Source of the DNA: an uncultured Prochlorococcus sp.
Lineage (GTDB): Bacteria; Cyanobacteriota; Cyanobacteriia; PCC-6307; Cyanobiaceae
Assembly (NCBI GenBank): GCA_902595175.1
Contig: CACJPB010000001.1
Span: 62,001 to 126,000 of the forward strand
Direction of reading: 5' to 3'
Length of the DNA stretch: 64,000 bases
The notes beneath the pieces were generated by a model. That model had not been told where the DNA came from, made no database searches, and was given only the letters and a program-made list of their open reading frames with translations. The position numbers were made by a program, and so were the translations under genes. Shown piece by piece: positions 52,699-64,000 of the stretch (positions within the stretch are counted from its first letter, which is position 1; each line of letters starts with the position of its first letter).

Positions 52699-54027
52699 AT
52701 GGCTATAAGATTAGTTTTAGTTAGGCACGGACTAAGCAGTTTCAATGCAAAAGGATTAATTCAAGGAAGAACTGACGTTTCATTATTAACCGATGAAGGA
52801 TACGAACAAGCCAGAAAAGCAGGAAAAGCATTATCAAAAATAAATTTCGATAAAATCTATTCCTCCCCACTTTTGAGAGCGGCAGAGACTGCAAAAACAA
52901 TTAAAAAGACCTTCAATAAAGAACAAAATATTGTATTCGACGATAATTTGCTAGAGGTAGATCTTAGTGAATGGTCTGGTCTAAAAATTGATGAAATAAA
53001 AAAGAAATTTCCAGAAATTTACCCTATATGGAAAAATGATCCAGAAAATCTTATCTTAAAAAGAAATGACAATAAAACTTATAAACCAATTCAGGAGTTA
53101 TTTTTTCAAGCAACAAATTTTGTAGAAGATATTTTAAAAATTTATCAAGACAAAGATGAAATAAATATTTTAGTTGTTGGACATAATGCTATTCTCAGAT
53201 GTTTAATACTCTTGTTATTAGGAAAGCCTAAGCAAGGTTTTAGAAAAATAAGATTAGAAAATGCTTCTTTCTCGATACTCAATATTTCAAAGAAAGATAA
53301 CTCTTTTAAGACTCAAATTGAATGCTTAAATCAAACTTCCCACCTTAATAAAAATATTCCAAATAAAATTGGAGATTCCAGAATATTTCTAATAAGGCAT
53401 GGTGAAACTAACTGGAACAAAGAAGGTAGATTTCAAGGCCAAATTGATATCCCTTTAAATGAAAACGGAAAAGATCAAGCTAGAAAGACTTTTGAATATT
53501 TGAGAAATATTTCTTTCAATAAGGCATTTTCAAGTTCAATGAATAGGCCTTATGAGACTGCACAAATAATCCTTCAAAATAACAAAGATTTAAAAATTGA
53601 GAAAATAGATTCACTCGTAGAAATCAGTCACGGATTATGGGAGGGTAAATTGGAAGCAGAAATTAGACAAGAGTGGCCTGATTTACTAAAAAATTGGCAT
53701 GATAAACCTGAAGAAGTAATAATGCCCGAAGGTGAATGTATAAAAGATGTATCAGAAAGGTCAGTAGAAGCTTTTGACAAAATTTGTTTGTCTCAAAAGG
53801 ATAATGATCAAACCCTCATGGTTGCTCATGATGCAGTCAATAAAACTCTAATTTGTAATATCCTTGGGATTAATTATTCAAATATTTGGATGATAAAACA
53901 GGGTAATGGCGGCATAACTATAATCGATCTTTTCAATGATCCTTATAAGCCCCCTGTGATTAGCGCTCTTAACATTACAACACACCTAGGGGGAATACTT
54001 GATTCAACTGCTTCAGGAGCACTTTAA
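52699..54027 (+). CDS. tandem histidine phosphatase / phosphoglycerate mutase-like protein
   Basis: Two RHG domains: LVRHGLSSFNAKG and LIRHGETNWNKEG, each with a second His motif. Confidence 0.9.
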   Translation: MAIRLVLVRHGLSSFNAKGLIQGRTDVSLLTDEGYEQARKAGKALSKINFDKIYSSPLLRAAETAKTIKKTFNKEQNIVFDDNLLEVDLSEWSGLKIDEIKKKFPEIYPIWKNDPENLILKRNDNKTYKPIQELFFQATNFVEDILKIYQDKDEINILVVGHNAILRCLILLLLGKPKQGFRKIRLENASFSILNISKKDNSFKTQIECLNQTSHLNKNIPNKIGDSRIFLIRHGETNWNKEGRFQGQIDIPLNENGKDQARKTFEYLRNISFNKAFSSSMNRPYETAQIILQNNKDLKIEKIDSLVEISHGLWEGKLEAEIRQEWPDLLKNWHDKPEEVIMPEGECIKDVSERSVEAFDKICLSQKDNDQTLMVAHDAVNKTLICNILGINYSNIWMIKQGNGGITIIDLFNDPYKPPVISALNITTHLGGILDSTASGAL

Positions 54028-54079
54028 ATTAAGCCTTGTTAAAAATTATTTTGATAAAGTCAAAGTCAGGGGAAAGGCT

Positions 54080-54751
54080 TCATTTACTGAAAAAGCCAAC
54101 TTGACTAAGAGGCCAAAATCTAAAATATGCTTTACCAATTATCTCTTTTTTATGAAGAAATTTACTTCCAGGCCAATATCTTCCATCCCAGCTATTTGAC
54201 CTATTATCACCTAAAACTAAAAAATGATCTTCTGGCACTTTTATGTTTTCAAATTTGCCACAATTATTAAAAGGGGATAATGAGCACTTATAAGAGACAT
54301 AGGGTTCAGGCATTAATTTATTATTTATTATTAATTCACCAATAGAGTTTACACTTACAATTTCTCCTGGAAGGGCTACCACTCTTTTAATATAAGCATC
54401 GCAAGCTTGATCCCTCAAACCAGGAATAAACGACATTGGAGGAAAACTCATAAAAAAACAATATCTTTTTTTTGGTAAAGGCTTAGATCTTGATGAAATT
54501 AATTTTTTGTCAAACGAGTAAGGTGATTTAAAAACAACAATATCTCCTCTTTTTGGTAAAGAGTTTCTTAGCGAAAATTTTTCAATAATTAACCTATCAT
54601 TTATTTGTAATTCTGGGAGCATTGAACCAGATGGGATATAACGTGGTTCTGCAAAAAATGATCTACAAGAAGAAACAAAAAAAGTTAATAGAATCAGTAG
54701 ACCCCATTCTTTTAAAAAACTTTTTATGAAACTAGGCATAGAATTAATCAA
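54080..54751 (-). CDS. lepB: signal peptidase I
   Basis: RYIPSGSMLPELQINDRLIIEKFS, YIKRVVALPGE, GDNRSNSWDGRYWP. Confidence 0.95.
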   Translation of the reverse strand: MINSMPSFIKSFLKEWGLLILLTFFVSSCRSFFAEPRYIPSGSMLPELQINDRLIIEKFSLRNSLPKRGDIVVFKSPYSFDKKLISSRSKPLPKKRYCFFMSFPPMSFIPGLRDQACDAYIKRVVALPGEIVSVNSIGELIINNKLMPEPYVSYKCSLSPFNNCGKFENIKVPEDHFLVLGDNRSNSWDGRYWPGSKFLHKKEIIGKAYFRFWPLSQVGFFSK

Positions 54752-55124
54752 GTCTTAATTTTCTAAACTTATATAAATTGTTTCCATATTCAATTTCGTT
54801 AAAACCTAATATTACTTTTTTTCCTTCGTAAATCAAAAATGGTCTTTTTATTAATTTCCCATCACTTAAAAGAAGTTGAATAATTTCTTTTTTTGACAAA
54901 CGATCAATATCAAGATCAAGAGTTTTAAAGGCTTTACCTCTTGTATTAAAAATCCTTTTCTTATCATCAGAGTATTGTTCTAAGGCTAGATTTAAATAAT
55001 TAACAAGTGGAGGTTCTTTTACAATATCAATTAACTGAAATTCAAAATCTTTGCTTTCAAGCCACTTTGCAGCTTTTCGGCATGTAGAGCATTTTAAATA
55101 ACTATAAAAAATTATTTTTTTCAA
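54744..55124 (-). CDS. ArsC/Spx family thioredoxin-fold protein
   Basis: YLKCSTCRKAAKWLE, FNTRGKAFKTL, RPFLIYEGKKVILGFN. Confidence 0.88.
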   Translation of the reverse strand: MKKIIFYSYLKCSTCRKAAKWLESKDFEFQLIDIVKEPPLVNYLNLALEQYSDDKKRIFNTRGKAFKTLDLDIDRLSKKEIIQLLLSDGKLIKRPFLIYEGKKVILGFNEIEYGNNLYKFRKLRLD

Positions 55125-55126
55125 TT

Positions 55127-55675
55127 TTATTTACTAATATTTGATTTCTTAAGTACTTTAAAGTTTTTCTTTTTTAGAGGCATACAACTTTTCAATAAAT
55201 TTTCAACTACATCAAAATCCCGCCAACCATCAATTTGAACTGTTCTTCCATCGAGTCCTTTACTTGTTCTAAAAAATTCTGCAACATCTTCAAGCTGATT
55301 AGGAGCAATTTGTTTAATACTAACTATGTTAGCCTGCCTAGGATTAGCCATAGGCACACATAAAAGCTTTCCATCATATGCACCACAATCATGCATATCC
55401 AAAACTCCAATAGGTCTAGCTTTTATTAGACAACCCGCAAAAGTTGGTTCGTCCATTATCACCATTGCATCAAGGGGAGCTCCATCTTCAGCAAGGGTAT
55501 TTGGGATAAAACCATAATCAAAAGGGTACCTCACTGAAGAATGTAATACTCGATCTAGGGCCATTATTCCTGCATCAGAACAATATTCATATTTATTCCT
55601 ACTCCCTGCAGGTATTTCAACAACAATATTCACTATTCCCTTCATTGGAGATGGAGGTATTGAACTAAGGTCCAT
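55127..55675 (-). CDS. ppa: inorganic pyrophosphatase
   Basis: EIPAGSRNKYEYC, RYPFDYGFIPNTLAEDGAPLDAMVIMDEP. Confidence 0.95.
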   Translation of the reverse strand: MDLSSIPPSPMKGIVNIVVEIPAGSRNKYEYCSDAGIMALDRVLHSSVRYPFDYGFIPNTLAEDGAPLDAMVIMDEPTFAGCLIKARPIGVLDMHDCGAYDGKLLCVPMANPRQANIVSIKQIAPNQLEDVAEFFRTSKGLDGRTVQIDGWRDFDVVENLLKSCMPLKKKNFKVLKKSNISK

Positions 55676-55919
55676 CTTTTTTAAAATCGTGATTATGAAT
55701 TATCTCGTTTCCTTGAGATAAAGGTCTGCCAATTATAATGCTTATTGAAGGTAAAAAAATTGTCAAAAAGGCAAAAATAATACCTAAAGATGTTATTGAT
55801 AAACTCCTTATACTTAAGGGGTCATCATCATCTCTTTCAAAATCATTTCGAGCAGAACCATGAGAAGATTCTTCGCTTGATTTACTTTGAAAAAATTGCT
55901 TTGATTTCGTGTAACTCAA
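55665..55919 (-). CDS. conserved hypothetical single-TM protein
   Basis: 84 aa, SIRSLSITSLGIIFAFLTIFLPSISIIIG; overlaps ppa start. Confidence 0.65.
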   Translation of the reverse strand: MSYTKSKQFFQSKSSEESSHGSARNDFERDDDDPLSIRSLSITSLGIIFAFLTIFLPSISIIIGRPLSQGNEIIHNHDFKKDGP

Positions 55920-56015
55920 GAACTCTTAATTGGTAAAGATTAAGGAGATAATTAAACATAATTATCCTACATTCAAAATGTCAATTAATCAAAACATTGA
56001 TTAGTGACTTTTTAA

Positions 56016-56366
56016 TTACTCTTTTTCTAGCAAAGACCTAATAGATTTTAGTTCTTCTAATATTTGCACCAGTATATTTTGAGCAGCGGACGAAGGTGTA
56101 TTAAAGACCTCTACAGTAACTTCCTTTATTCTTAAAATATCTTTTGCAAATCTTGCTACTTCATTAGGATGGAATTTTAAAGGGTCTTTTTGATCAGTTC
56201 GAAATTCGGGATTTAATTTTCTTGGATTAAAACTAGGGTTTAGATTTCTTAAATCTGTATTTGTATACCTGTAGACAGAAGCTCTTGATCTATTTAGGAA
56301 TTTTTGAACTTCATCAATACATACTAATTCCTCTTCACTAGAAATATTGGAATCTATATTTTCCAT
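56016..56366 (-). CDS. HTH DNA-binding-like conserved hypothetical
   Basis: 116 aa, VCIDEVQKFLNRSRASVYRYTN resembles a MerR/resolvase-like HTH; C-terminal coiled coil. Confidence 0.6.
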   Translation of the reverse strand: MENIDSNISSEEELVCIDEVQKFLNRSRASVYRYTNTDLRNLNPSFNPRKLNPEFRTDQKDPLKFHPNEVARFAKDILRIKEVTVEVFNTPSSAAQNILVQILEELKSIRSLLEKE

Positions 56367-56541
56367 AAACTTAAGAAAATGACTAAGTAGTAATGAACTT
56401 TTTAAAGAGTTTGAATTTCATTACTGAAGAAGTTAGCAGAAAGTACATTCTTAGACTAGCCGCCTTGAGGGACTCAAGACACTTTGAATTATTTTTTCAT
56501 CTTAATTGATAAAATTAAATATTATCTAAGGATTTTTCTGT

Positions 56542-58344
56542 ATGCGCGTAACCACCTCATTTCCTCTGGGGACACTTCGTGACACACCTTCTGAAGCTGA
56601 GATTATTTCACATCAATTACTCTTAAAAGCTGGGTATATTCGCAGAGTTAACAGCGGTATTTATGCATACATGCCACTAATGCTTCGAGTTATTGAAAAA
56701 ATATCCGCAATAATAGAGAAAGAACTTAATAGTATTGGTTGTACAAAATTACTTTTACCCCAACTTCATCCTGCAGATTTATGGAAAAAAAGTGAAAGGT
56801 GGGAAGGATATACCGCAGGTGAAGGAATAATGTTTAATCTCAAAGATAGACAAGGTAAAGAATTTGGTTTAGCACCAACTCACGAAGAGGTGATTACGAG
56901 TATTGCATCAGAGGCCATCAACTCCTATAAGCAATTACCTCAATGTTTTTACCAAATTCAGACAAAATTTAGAGATGAAATAAGGCCAAGGTTTGGATTG
57001 ATGAGAAGTAGAGAATTCATAATGAAAGATGGTTATTCTTTTCATTCTTCAGAAAAAGATCTAGCTTCTTTCTATGAAAAAGTGGGCAATGCTTATGAAA
57101 ATATTTTTAAATCTTGTGGACTGCAGACAGTAGGGGTTGAAGCTGATAGTGGAGCAATTGGCGGTGCTTCATCTAAAGAATTTATGGTCACTGCTGATGC
57201 TGGTGAAGATTCCATTTTGTTCACTCAAAGCGGTTCTTATGCTGCCAATATCGAAAAAGCTGTTTCTCTACCCTCTCAACCTATTCCACTAAAAGATAAT
57301 ATTGCAGAGTGGTTGGAAACACCTCATCAAAAAACAATCCTAGAAGTTTGCAATAATAACAATTTAGACCCAAGTCAGATTATTAAAGTAGTAATATTCC
57401 TTGCACAGTTCGAAGGTAAGTTTGAGGTCCCAATCCTTGCATGCATAAGAGGCGATCAACACATTAATGAAGTAAAGCTTTTTAACTTGATCAATAAACT
57501 TCATCACTTCAATCTCCTTAATCTTAAAAAGATTGAAGACAAAAATACTATCGAAAAAGATCTAGTTGATTTACCCTTAGGTTTTATCGGGCCAAATTTA
57601 GATAATAAAACTATTAAAGCTAGTTCTAATTGGGAAAAAAAATGGATAAGAATAATTGACCATTCTGCAAGTGACCTTTCAAAGTTTATAAGTGGTGGGA
57701 ATAAAGTTAATTTCCATAAAGTTTTTCAAGAATTTTCTTTTGATTCGAAAGACTATCTAATTGGGGATATCAGGAATGCCAAAAAAGGAGATAAAGTAAG
57801 TATTTATGATGATGAAGAACTTAAAGAAAAAAAAGGTATCGAGATTGGACATATTTTCCAACTAGGTCAGAAATATAGTGAAAAATTAAATGCAAAGTTC
57901 TCTGATAAGGACGGTCAGTTAAAAAATTTATGGATGGGTTGTTACGGAATAGGAGTAACAAGAATAGCTCAAGCGGCTATCGAACAGAATCATGATCAAA
58001 AAGGAATTTGTTGGCCTATCCAGATTTCTCCTTTTGAAGTTATTATTATCCCAACAAACCTAAAAGATCCTATTCAAAGTGATCTTACTGAGCAAATCTA
58101 TAACAACTTTTTAATTAATAAAATAGATGTCCTTCTTGACGATAGAAACGATAGAGCTGGAGTGAAATTTAAAGATGCAGAATTAATTGGTATTCCTTTT
58201 CAGATAATTATTGGCAGAGATTCTATTAATAAAGAAGTAGAACTTTTATGCAGAACAAATAATACTAAGCTTAAAATTAGTACTGATAAATTGTTAGAAA
58301 CATTTATTTCCGAATCTGAAATAATGTACAATAAAAGTTCTTAA
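56542..58344 (+). CDS. proS: prolyl-tRNA synthetase (bacterial type)
   Basis: GTLRDTPSEAEIISHQLLLKAGYIRRVNSGIYAYMPL, class II motifs, INS domain. Confidence 0.97.
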   Translation: MRVTTSFPLGTLRDTPSEAEIISHQLLLKAGYIRRVNSGIYAYMPLMLRVIEKISAIIEKELNSIGCTKLLLPQLHPADLWKKSERWEGYTAGEGIMFNLKDRQGKEFGLAPTHEEVITSIASEAINSYKQLPQCFYQIQTKFRDEIRPRFGLMRSREFIMKDGYSFHSSEKDLASFYEKVGNAYENIFKSCGLQTVGVEADSGAIGGASSKEFMVTADAGEDSILFTQSGSYAANIEKAVSLPSQPIPLKDNIAEWLETPHQKTILEVCNNNNLDPSQIIKVVIFLAQFEGKFEVPILACIRGDQHINEVKLFNLINKLHHFNLLNLKKIEDKNTIEKDLVDLPLGFIGPNLDNKTIKASSNWEKKWIRIIDHSASDLSKFISGGNKVNFHKVFQEFSFDSKDYLIGDIRNAKKGDKVSIYDDEELKEKKGIEIGHIFQLGQKYSEKLNAKFSDKDGQLKNLWMGCYGIGVTRIAQAAIEQNHDQKGICWPIQISPFEVIIIPTNLKDPIQSDLTEQIYNNFLINKIDVLLDDRNDRAGVKFKDAELIGIPFQIIIGRDSINKEVELLCRTNNTKLKISTDKLLETFISESEIMYNKSS

Positions 58345-58370
58345 GGCTTATTTTTTTTGGGAGCTAAGTT

Positions 58371-58808
58371 ATGTTACTGAAATGGACATCAAAATTATTT
58401 TTTAAGAATCTTACCAAAGCTATATCTTTTGCAATATCTTTAATTGTTACTTTTACGCTATTTAGTTCCCCTTCCATAGCTGCAAAAACCGCTATGACAG
58501 GTGACTATACAAAGGATACAATTTCAGTTGTTAAAACATTACAAACTGCTGTTGATACTCCAAAAGATTCTCCAAATAAAGATGAAGTAAGAAGCGAGGC
58601 TCTTACACTCATAACTGACTATATTTCAAGATATAGAAATAGAGGGATGGTAAATAAAACACAATCATTTACCACAATGCAAACAGCATTAAATGCTATG
58701 GCAGGACATTACAAAAACTTTGCAAGTAGACCTTTACCAGATAAACTTAAGGAGCGTTTAACCAAAGAATTTTCTCTTGCTGAAAAAATGGTTCTAAGAG
58801 AAAGTTGA
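58371..58808 (+). CDS. psb27: photosystem II assembly protein Psb27
   Basis: Signal peptide then TGDYTKDTISVVKTLQTAVD...NDYISRYRNRGMV-like core. Confidence 0.9.
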   Translation: MLLKWTSKLFFKNLTKAISFAISLIVTFTLFSSPSIAAKTAMTGDYTKDTISVVKTLQTAVDTPKDSPNKDEVRSEALTLITDYISRYRNRGMVNKTQSFTTMQTALNAMAGHYKNFASRPLPDKLKERLTKEFSLAEKMVLRES

Positions 58809-58835
58809 TACAATTCATTTACTTTTTAAAAGTAA

Positions 58836-60200
<1,365 letters not shown>

Positions 60201-60215
60201 TTTAGTTCCAAATTA

Positions 60216-61217
60216 ATGAAGGAATCCTTTAGACATTTTGAACATAAAAAAGTTGATCTTATTGGTCTGGGAAACGCAATAGTAGATATTATTGTAAATA
60301 TTGAAGATGAGTTTCTTGAGATAAATAATCTGGATAAAGGATCAATGAATCTAATTAATTCTGATGAATCTCAGAGATTGTTAGAAAATTGCAAAGTGAT
60401 CAAACAAATTTCAGGTGGGTCCTCAGCAAATACAGTTGTTTCTTTAGCAGAATTAGGCAATCATGTGCATTTTATAGGAAGAGTGAAAAATGATCAATTT
60501 GGTAATTTCTTTTCTGAAGATATAAAAAAAAGTAAAACAATATTTAATACTCCACCAACTATTGAAGGTGCTCCAACAGCTCATTCAATTATTTTGATTA
60601 CCCCTGACGCACAAAGAACTATGTGTACTTACTTAGGAGCATCTGTAGAGTTTGAGTCAAAAGACATTGACTTTACTATAATTAAGGAAAGTAAATACTT
60701 ATATTTAGAAGGATATTTATGGGACAGCGAATTAGCTAAAAAAGCTTTTATTAAAGCCGCCCAAATTGCAAAACAATCTAATACAAAAATAATTCTCTCT
60801 TTGTCTGATTCATTTTGTGTAGATAGACATCGTCAAAGTTTCTTGGAATTAATTTATGAATATGTAGATATTGTTTTTTGTAATGAATCCGAGGTGTTAA
60901 GTCTATTTAAAAATGATAAATTATCAAGCTGCCAAGAAGACCTAGCTTCTCTATGTGAATTAGTCATAGTAACTCTTGGAAGCAATGGTTCTCTAATAGT
61001 TAACAAAAATAATGTTGAAATAATTGAGTCAATAACGAAAGGCAAGATTATTGATACTACAGGAGCGGGAGATATTTATGCGGGGGGATTTATCCATGGA
61101 TTAATAAACAATTATTCCCTCAAAATATGCGGAGAGATAGCTTCAATTTGTGCGGGGCAAATAATTACGCAATTAGGATCTAGATCGGATATTGCTCTTA
61201 AAGAGTTAATAAAATAG
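60216..61217 (+). CDS. PfkB-family carbohydrate/adenosine kinase
   Basis: GGSSANTVVSLAELGNHVHFIGRVKND; IDTTGAGDIYAGGFIHG. Confidence 0.93.
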   Translation: MKESFRHFEHKKVDLIGLGNAIVDIIVNIEDEFLEINNLDKGSMNLINSDESQRLLENCKVIKQISGGSSANTVVSLAELGNHVHFIGRVKNDQFGNFFSEDIKKSKTIFNTPPTIEGAPTAHSIILITPDAQRTMCTYLGASVEFESKDIDFTIIKESKYLYLEGYLWDSELAKKAFIKAAQIAKQSNTKIILSLSDSFCVDRHRQSFLELIYEYVDIVFCNESEVLSLFKNDKLSSCQEDLASLCELVIVTLGSNGSLIVNKNNVEIIESITKGKIIDTTGAGDIYAGGFIHGLINNYSLKICGEIASICAGQIITQLGSRSDIALKELIK

Positions 61218-61223
61218 ATCTTA

Positions 61224-61535
61224 TCAAATAGTTTTATTCAACCAATCATAATATTTCATCTCAGCATGGTATTTTTTGTAAATAATTTGAGGGACATCAT
61301 ATGTGGAATTTTTATTTACGAAATCAATTAAACAATCTTTAAATTCTAGTTTACTTTTTATAGTGATTTCAAACTCTTTAGTTTCTTCAATATCGTCATC
61401 CCACTCATAAATTGAAAAAATTTGCTTTATGGAAACACAAGCTGCAATTTTTTCTTTTATGAGTAATTTAGCCATTCTCACAGCATTTGTTTTACTTGAT
61501 TCAGTTGCGATAATTACTAATATTTCCATAATCAA
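61224..61535 (-). CDS. cutA: divalent cation tolerance protein CutA
   Basis: LLIKEKIAACVSIKQIFSIYEWDDDIEETKEFEITIKSK. Confidence 0.92.
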   Translation of the reverse strand: MIMEILVIIATESSKTNAVRMAKLLIKEKIAACVSIKQIFSIYEWDDDIEETKEFEITIKSKLEFKDCLIDFVNKNSTYDVPQIIYKKYHAEMKYYDWLNKTI

Positions 61536-61542
61536 TTAAACA

Positions 61543-62343
61543 TCAATACAAGGATTTAATTATATGATTGATCAAATCCTTGTATTGATTAAAAGTGTAA
61601 GAATAATCATTTTTTATTTTTGGCCTTTTAACCAAAAATAACTTCATATTACTTCCAGAAATAATACTTTCCCAGTTTTTCTGAGAATAACTTCCTGATT
61701 CTCTGCATAGAACATAATCTATCTCCCAAAAATCACAGAGTTTTTTTTCTAAAATTCTTTCATTATTTTTACTCGGTTCAAGTATCGCTATATTTGAATT
61801 TTCAATACATGATCCAAAAGCTTTAGTTATACTCTCATAGGTAGGAAGTACCCTTGTAAATACATTTGCCTTACAATTCATATAATAATTTGCTGTATCG
61901 CTAAGGAATCTTGAACCTATTGCCAAAAGAATGTTCTTATTTTCCAAATCAACATTATTTATATCTTTTAAATTATCAATATAAAAAAAATTATTAGTTT
62001 TATTTATTAGAGATTTCCTCTCAAAAAGTAATAGAGGTGTATGAATCTCTTTACATGCATCATTAAGATTTTCAGAAATTATTACGGCAAAAGGATGAGT
62101 AGCATCGACAACGAATGTGATTTTATTTTTATTTATGAAATTAATAATTTGATCTTTATTATTTAATTTACCCGTAATGATATGTAACTTTGGATTTTCA
62201 ATATATGCTTGCCCTGCTTTATGAGTTAAAACACTTGCAAAGACTGAATAATTAAGTTCAAGAAGCCTATTAGCTATTTCAGGTCCATCCGAAGTTCCTG
62301 ATAGGATCCAAACATTTTTATAGCAATTTTCTTGATTCTGCAT
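61543..62343 (-). CDS. cobK: precorrin-6A/cobalt-precorrin-6A reductase
   Basis: VWILSGTSDGPEIANRLLELNY, VVDATHPFA, CRESGSY. Confidence 0.87.
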   Translation of the reverse strand: MQNQENCYKNVWILSGTSDGPEIANRLLELNYSVFASVLTHKAGQAYIENPKLHIITGKLNNKDQIINFINKNKITFVVDATHPFAVIISENLNDACKEIHTPLLLFERKSLINKTNNFFYIDNLKDINNVDLENKNILLAIGSRFLSDTANYYMNCKANVFTRVLPTYESITKAFGSCIENSNIAILEPSKNNERILEKKLCDFWEIDYVLCRESGSYSQKNWESIISGSNMKLFLVKRPKIKNDYSYTFNQYKDLINHIIKSLY

Positions 62344-62371
62344 CAGTATGTCTTTAATTAAATAGTAAGTA

Positions 62372-62797
62372 ATGAATCATTGTTTAATTCAGGCGGTAAT
62401 TAATAGCGCTCCCCAAATGAGGTATACAAAAGAAAACCAAACTCCAATTGCAGAAATGATTGTTAATTTTAAAGGATTACGTAGTGAAGATCCAACCAGA
62501 GAACTCAAGATCATAGGATGGGGAAATATTGCCCAAGAAATGGTAGACGAACTAAAGGAAGGGCAAAATATTGTTATTGAGGGACGTCTAAAGATGAATT
62601 CTGTCACGAGAAAAGACGGAATAAAAGAAAAGCAACCAGAACTAACAGCTTCAAAGATTCATCAAATATCGCCAGTTAACGTTTTTAATTCTGATCAAAA
62701 AGAAAATAACGAGTCATTTGAAAATAAAGAAACCACCGAAAAATCTAGTTGGGATAGTTCACCTTTAGTACCTGAAGTTGACGAAATACCTTTTTAA
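62372..62797 (+). CDS. ssb: single-stranded DNA-binding protein
   Basis: OB-fold: MNHCLIQAVINSAPQMRYTKENQTPIAEMIVNF...GWGNIAQEMVDELKEGQNIVIEGRLKM; acidic tail ending EVDEIPF. Confidence 0.9.
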   Translation: MNHCLIQAVINSAPQMRYTKENQTPIAEMIVNFKGLRSEDPTRELKIIGWGNIAQEMVDELKEGQNIVIEGRLKMNSVTRKDGIKEKQPELTASKIHQISPVNVFNSDQKENNESFENKETTEKSSWDSSPLVPEVDEIPF

Positions 62798-62798
62798 A

Positions 62799-62981
62799 TC
62801 AAATATCATCATTATTTTCTTGAACACTTATAATAAACTTGCTTATTTTTCTTTCAAGTGCGGCAAGTTCGCTTCTGATTTCTGGCCATTTACCCTTATC
62901 AAGATTTTCTAGTAGCCATGCTCTATCTTGATCAAGTTTAAAAATTAAATCTCCTTGATTTGCAGTATTAGAATCTTGCAT
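62799..62981 (-). CDS. conserved hypothetical small protein
   Basis: 60 aa from ATG 62981 (MQDSNTANQGDLIFKLDQDRAWLLENLDKGKWPEIRSELAALERKI). Confidence 0.6.
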   Translation of the reverse strand: MQDSNTANQGDLIFKLDQDRAWLLENLDKGKWPEIRSELAALERKISKFIISVQENNDDI

Positions 62982-63023
62982 AATACTTGTTAGCACATCT
63001 AAAACTCATTCTACTAAATCAAA

Positions 63024-63554
63024 ATGAAGAAATACTTATCTCCTGGGAACTTAATCGTAACCGCTGGGGGTATATTAGCTTTTGTTGGAATGACTGCTTA
63101 TTTTACAGACTCAGTGAATTTAAGTGTACCTACTTTTTTTTATGGAGTACCTATTTTTCTAATTGGATTAGGCTTAAAGACTTCTGAGATACCTCCTGTA
63201 GAGTTGTTTGATAAGACAAATTTTGCGACAAATAAATTTAATAGACCAAAAGAATTAACAGCACTAGTTAAAGATGTTACAAGATGGAGGTATGGGATAA
63301 AAGCTCATCTTGAATCGTCATTAGAATCTTTAAACTTGTGGGACGAGGATAACCCCCCTCAATTAAAAGAAATAGAAGAAATTACAAAGGAAGAAAAAAA
63401 TGGTCTCAGAATGCGTTTCGAATTAAACGCTGTCCCTCTAGAAAAATGGATTGAAAAACAAGAAAGATTAAACAGGTTTTTCGTCAAAGGTCTTGAATCA
63501 GAATTTATTATCGACGATAATAAAAAAGAATTTGATTTTATTCTCTTTTATTGA
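63024..63554 (+). CDS. DUF2854 domain-containing membrane protein
   Basis: Two N-terminal TMs, GLGLKTSEIPPVEL, FDFILFY C-terminus. Confidence 0.8.
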   Translation: MKKYLSPGNLIVTAGGILAFVGMTAYFTDSVNLSVPTFFYGVPIFLIGLGLKTSEIPPVELFDKTNFATNKFNRPKELTALVKDVTRWRYGIKAHLESSLESLNLWDEDNPPQLKEIEEITKEEKNGLRMRFELNAVPLEKWIEKQERLNRFFVKGLESEFIIDDNKKEFDFILFY

Positions 63555-63618
63555 ATATAGGGATATATTTGTAAAAACCTAATTTTTCAATTCAATCAAG
63601 TTTTAATTAGTTTTAATA

Positions 63619-64000
63619 ATGCATGATTCTCAAAGAGTATCAATCTTAAGCGAAGCACTTCCATATATACAAAGTTTCTCAGGTAGAAAAATTGTTATAA
63701 AGTATGGCGGTTCTGTTATGGAAAATGATAATTTAAAAAATGCTTTTTTTAGAGACATAGCACTTTTATCAACCGTTGGGGTTTGTCCGATAGTAATTCA
63801 TGGAGGTGGACCCGAGATTAATAATTGGTTAAAGAAATTAGAAATATCTCCTAAATTCGAAAATGGATTAAGAATTACTGATCAAAAAACAATGGAAATT
63901 GTCGAGATGGTTCTAATGGGTAGAGTTAACAAACAAATTGTAAAAGGCATTAATAAAACTGGATCCTTAGCTGTGGGGATATCAGGTCTTGATGGCAACT
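63619..64000 (+). CDS. argB: acetylglutamate kinase (partial, runs off window end)
   Basis: [34 protein letters not shown]...[20 protein letters not shown] read at right edge. Confidence 0.95.
   Translation, partial: MHDSQRVSILSEALPYIQSFSGRKIVIKYGGSVMENDNLKNAFFRDIALLSTVGVCPIVIHGGGPEINNWLKKLEISPKFENGLRITDQKTMEIVEMVLMGRVNKQIVKGINKTGSLAVGISGLDGN

Noticed and set aside
56464-56478. CTTGAG-GGA-CTCAAG hairpin upstream of proS
   Set aside because: Short stem, no riboswitch or T-box features recognisable; insufficient support for a feature.

Overview
The window is a dense, AT-rich (~31% GC by eye) cyanobacterial chromosome segment. Its gene content and style match a high-light Prochlorococcus marinus-type genome: psb27, an HLIP, Ni-SOD, cyanobacterial DUF1825/DUF3086/DUF3119/DUF2854 proteins, a ClpP3/ClpR pair and dispersed B12 genes. 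It carries about 60 mostly housekeeping CDSs, three tRNAs (Gly-UCC, His-GUG, Leu-CAA) and the SRP 4.5S RNA. I saw no rRNA, CRISPR array, intact mobile element or classical defence island. The most interesting items are: (i) a single-TM plus coiled-coil ORF overlapping the start of ftsI, placed and shaped like FtsL; (ii) an uncharacterised membrane-anchored protein embedded between ddl and ftsQ-ftsZ; (iii) a decayed tyrosine-recombinase C-terminus between pdhA and cobO, absent from the supplied ORF track; (iv) two tiny hydrophobic ORFs (35 and 36 aa) overlapping by ATGA, also absent from the track; (v) a SpoU methyltransferase whose conserved N-terminus has no ATG/GTG/TTG start; (vi) a CodA-like amidohydrolase with apparently altered substrate-contact residues, next to a FAD-linked oxidase; and (vii) a compact Ni-SOD / SodX / Ni-transporter cassette with a 42-bp convergent coding overlap. 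All product calls are from reading the sequence; no searches were run.
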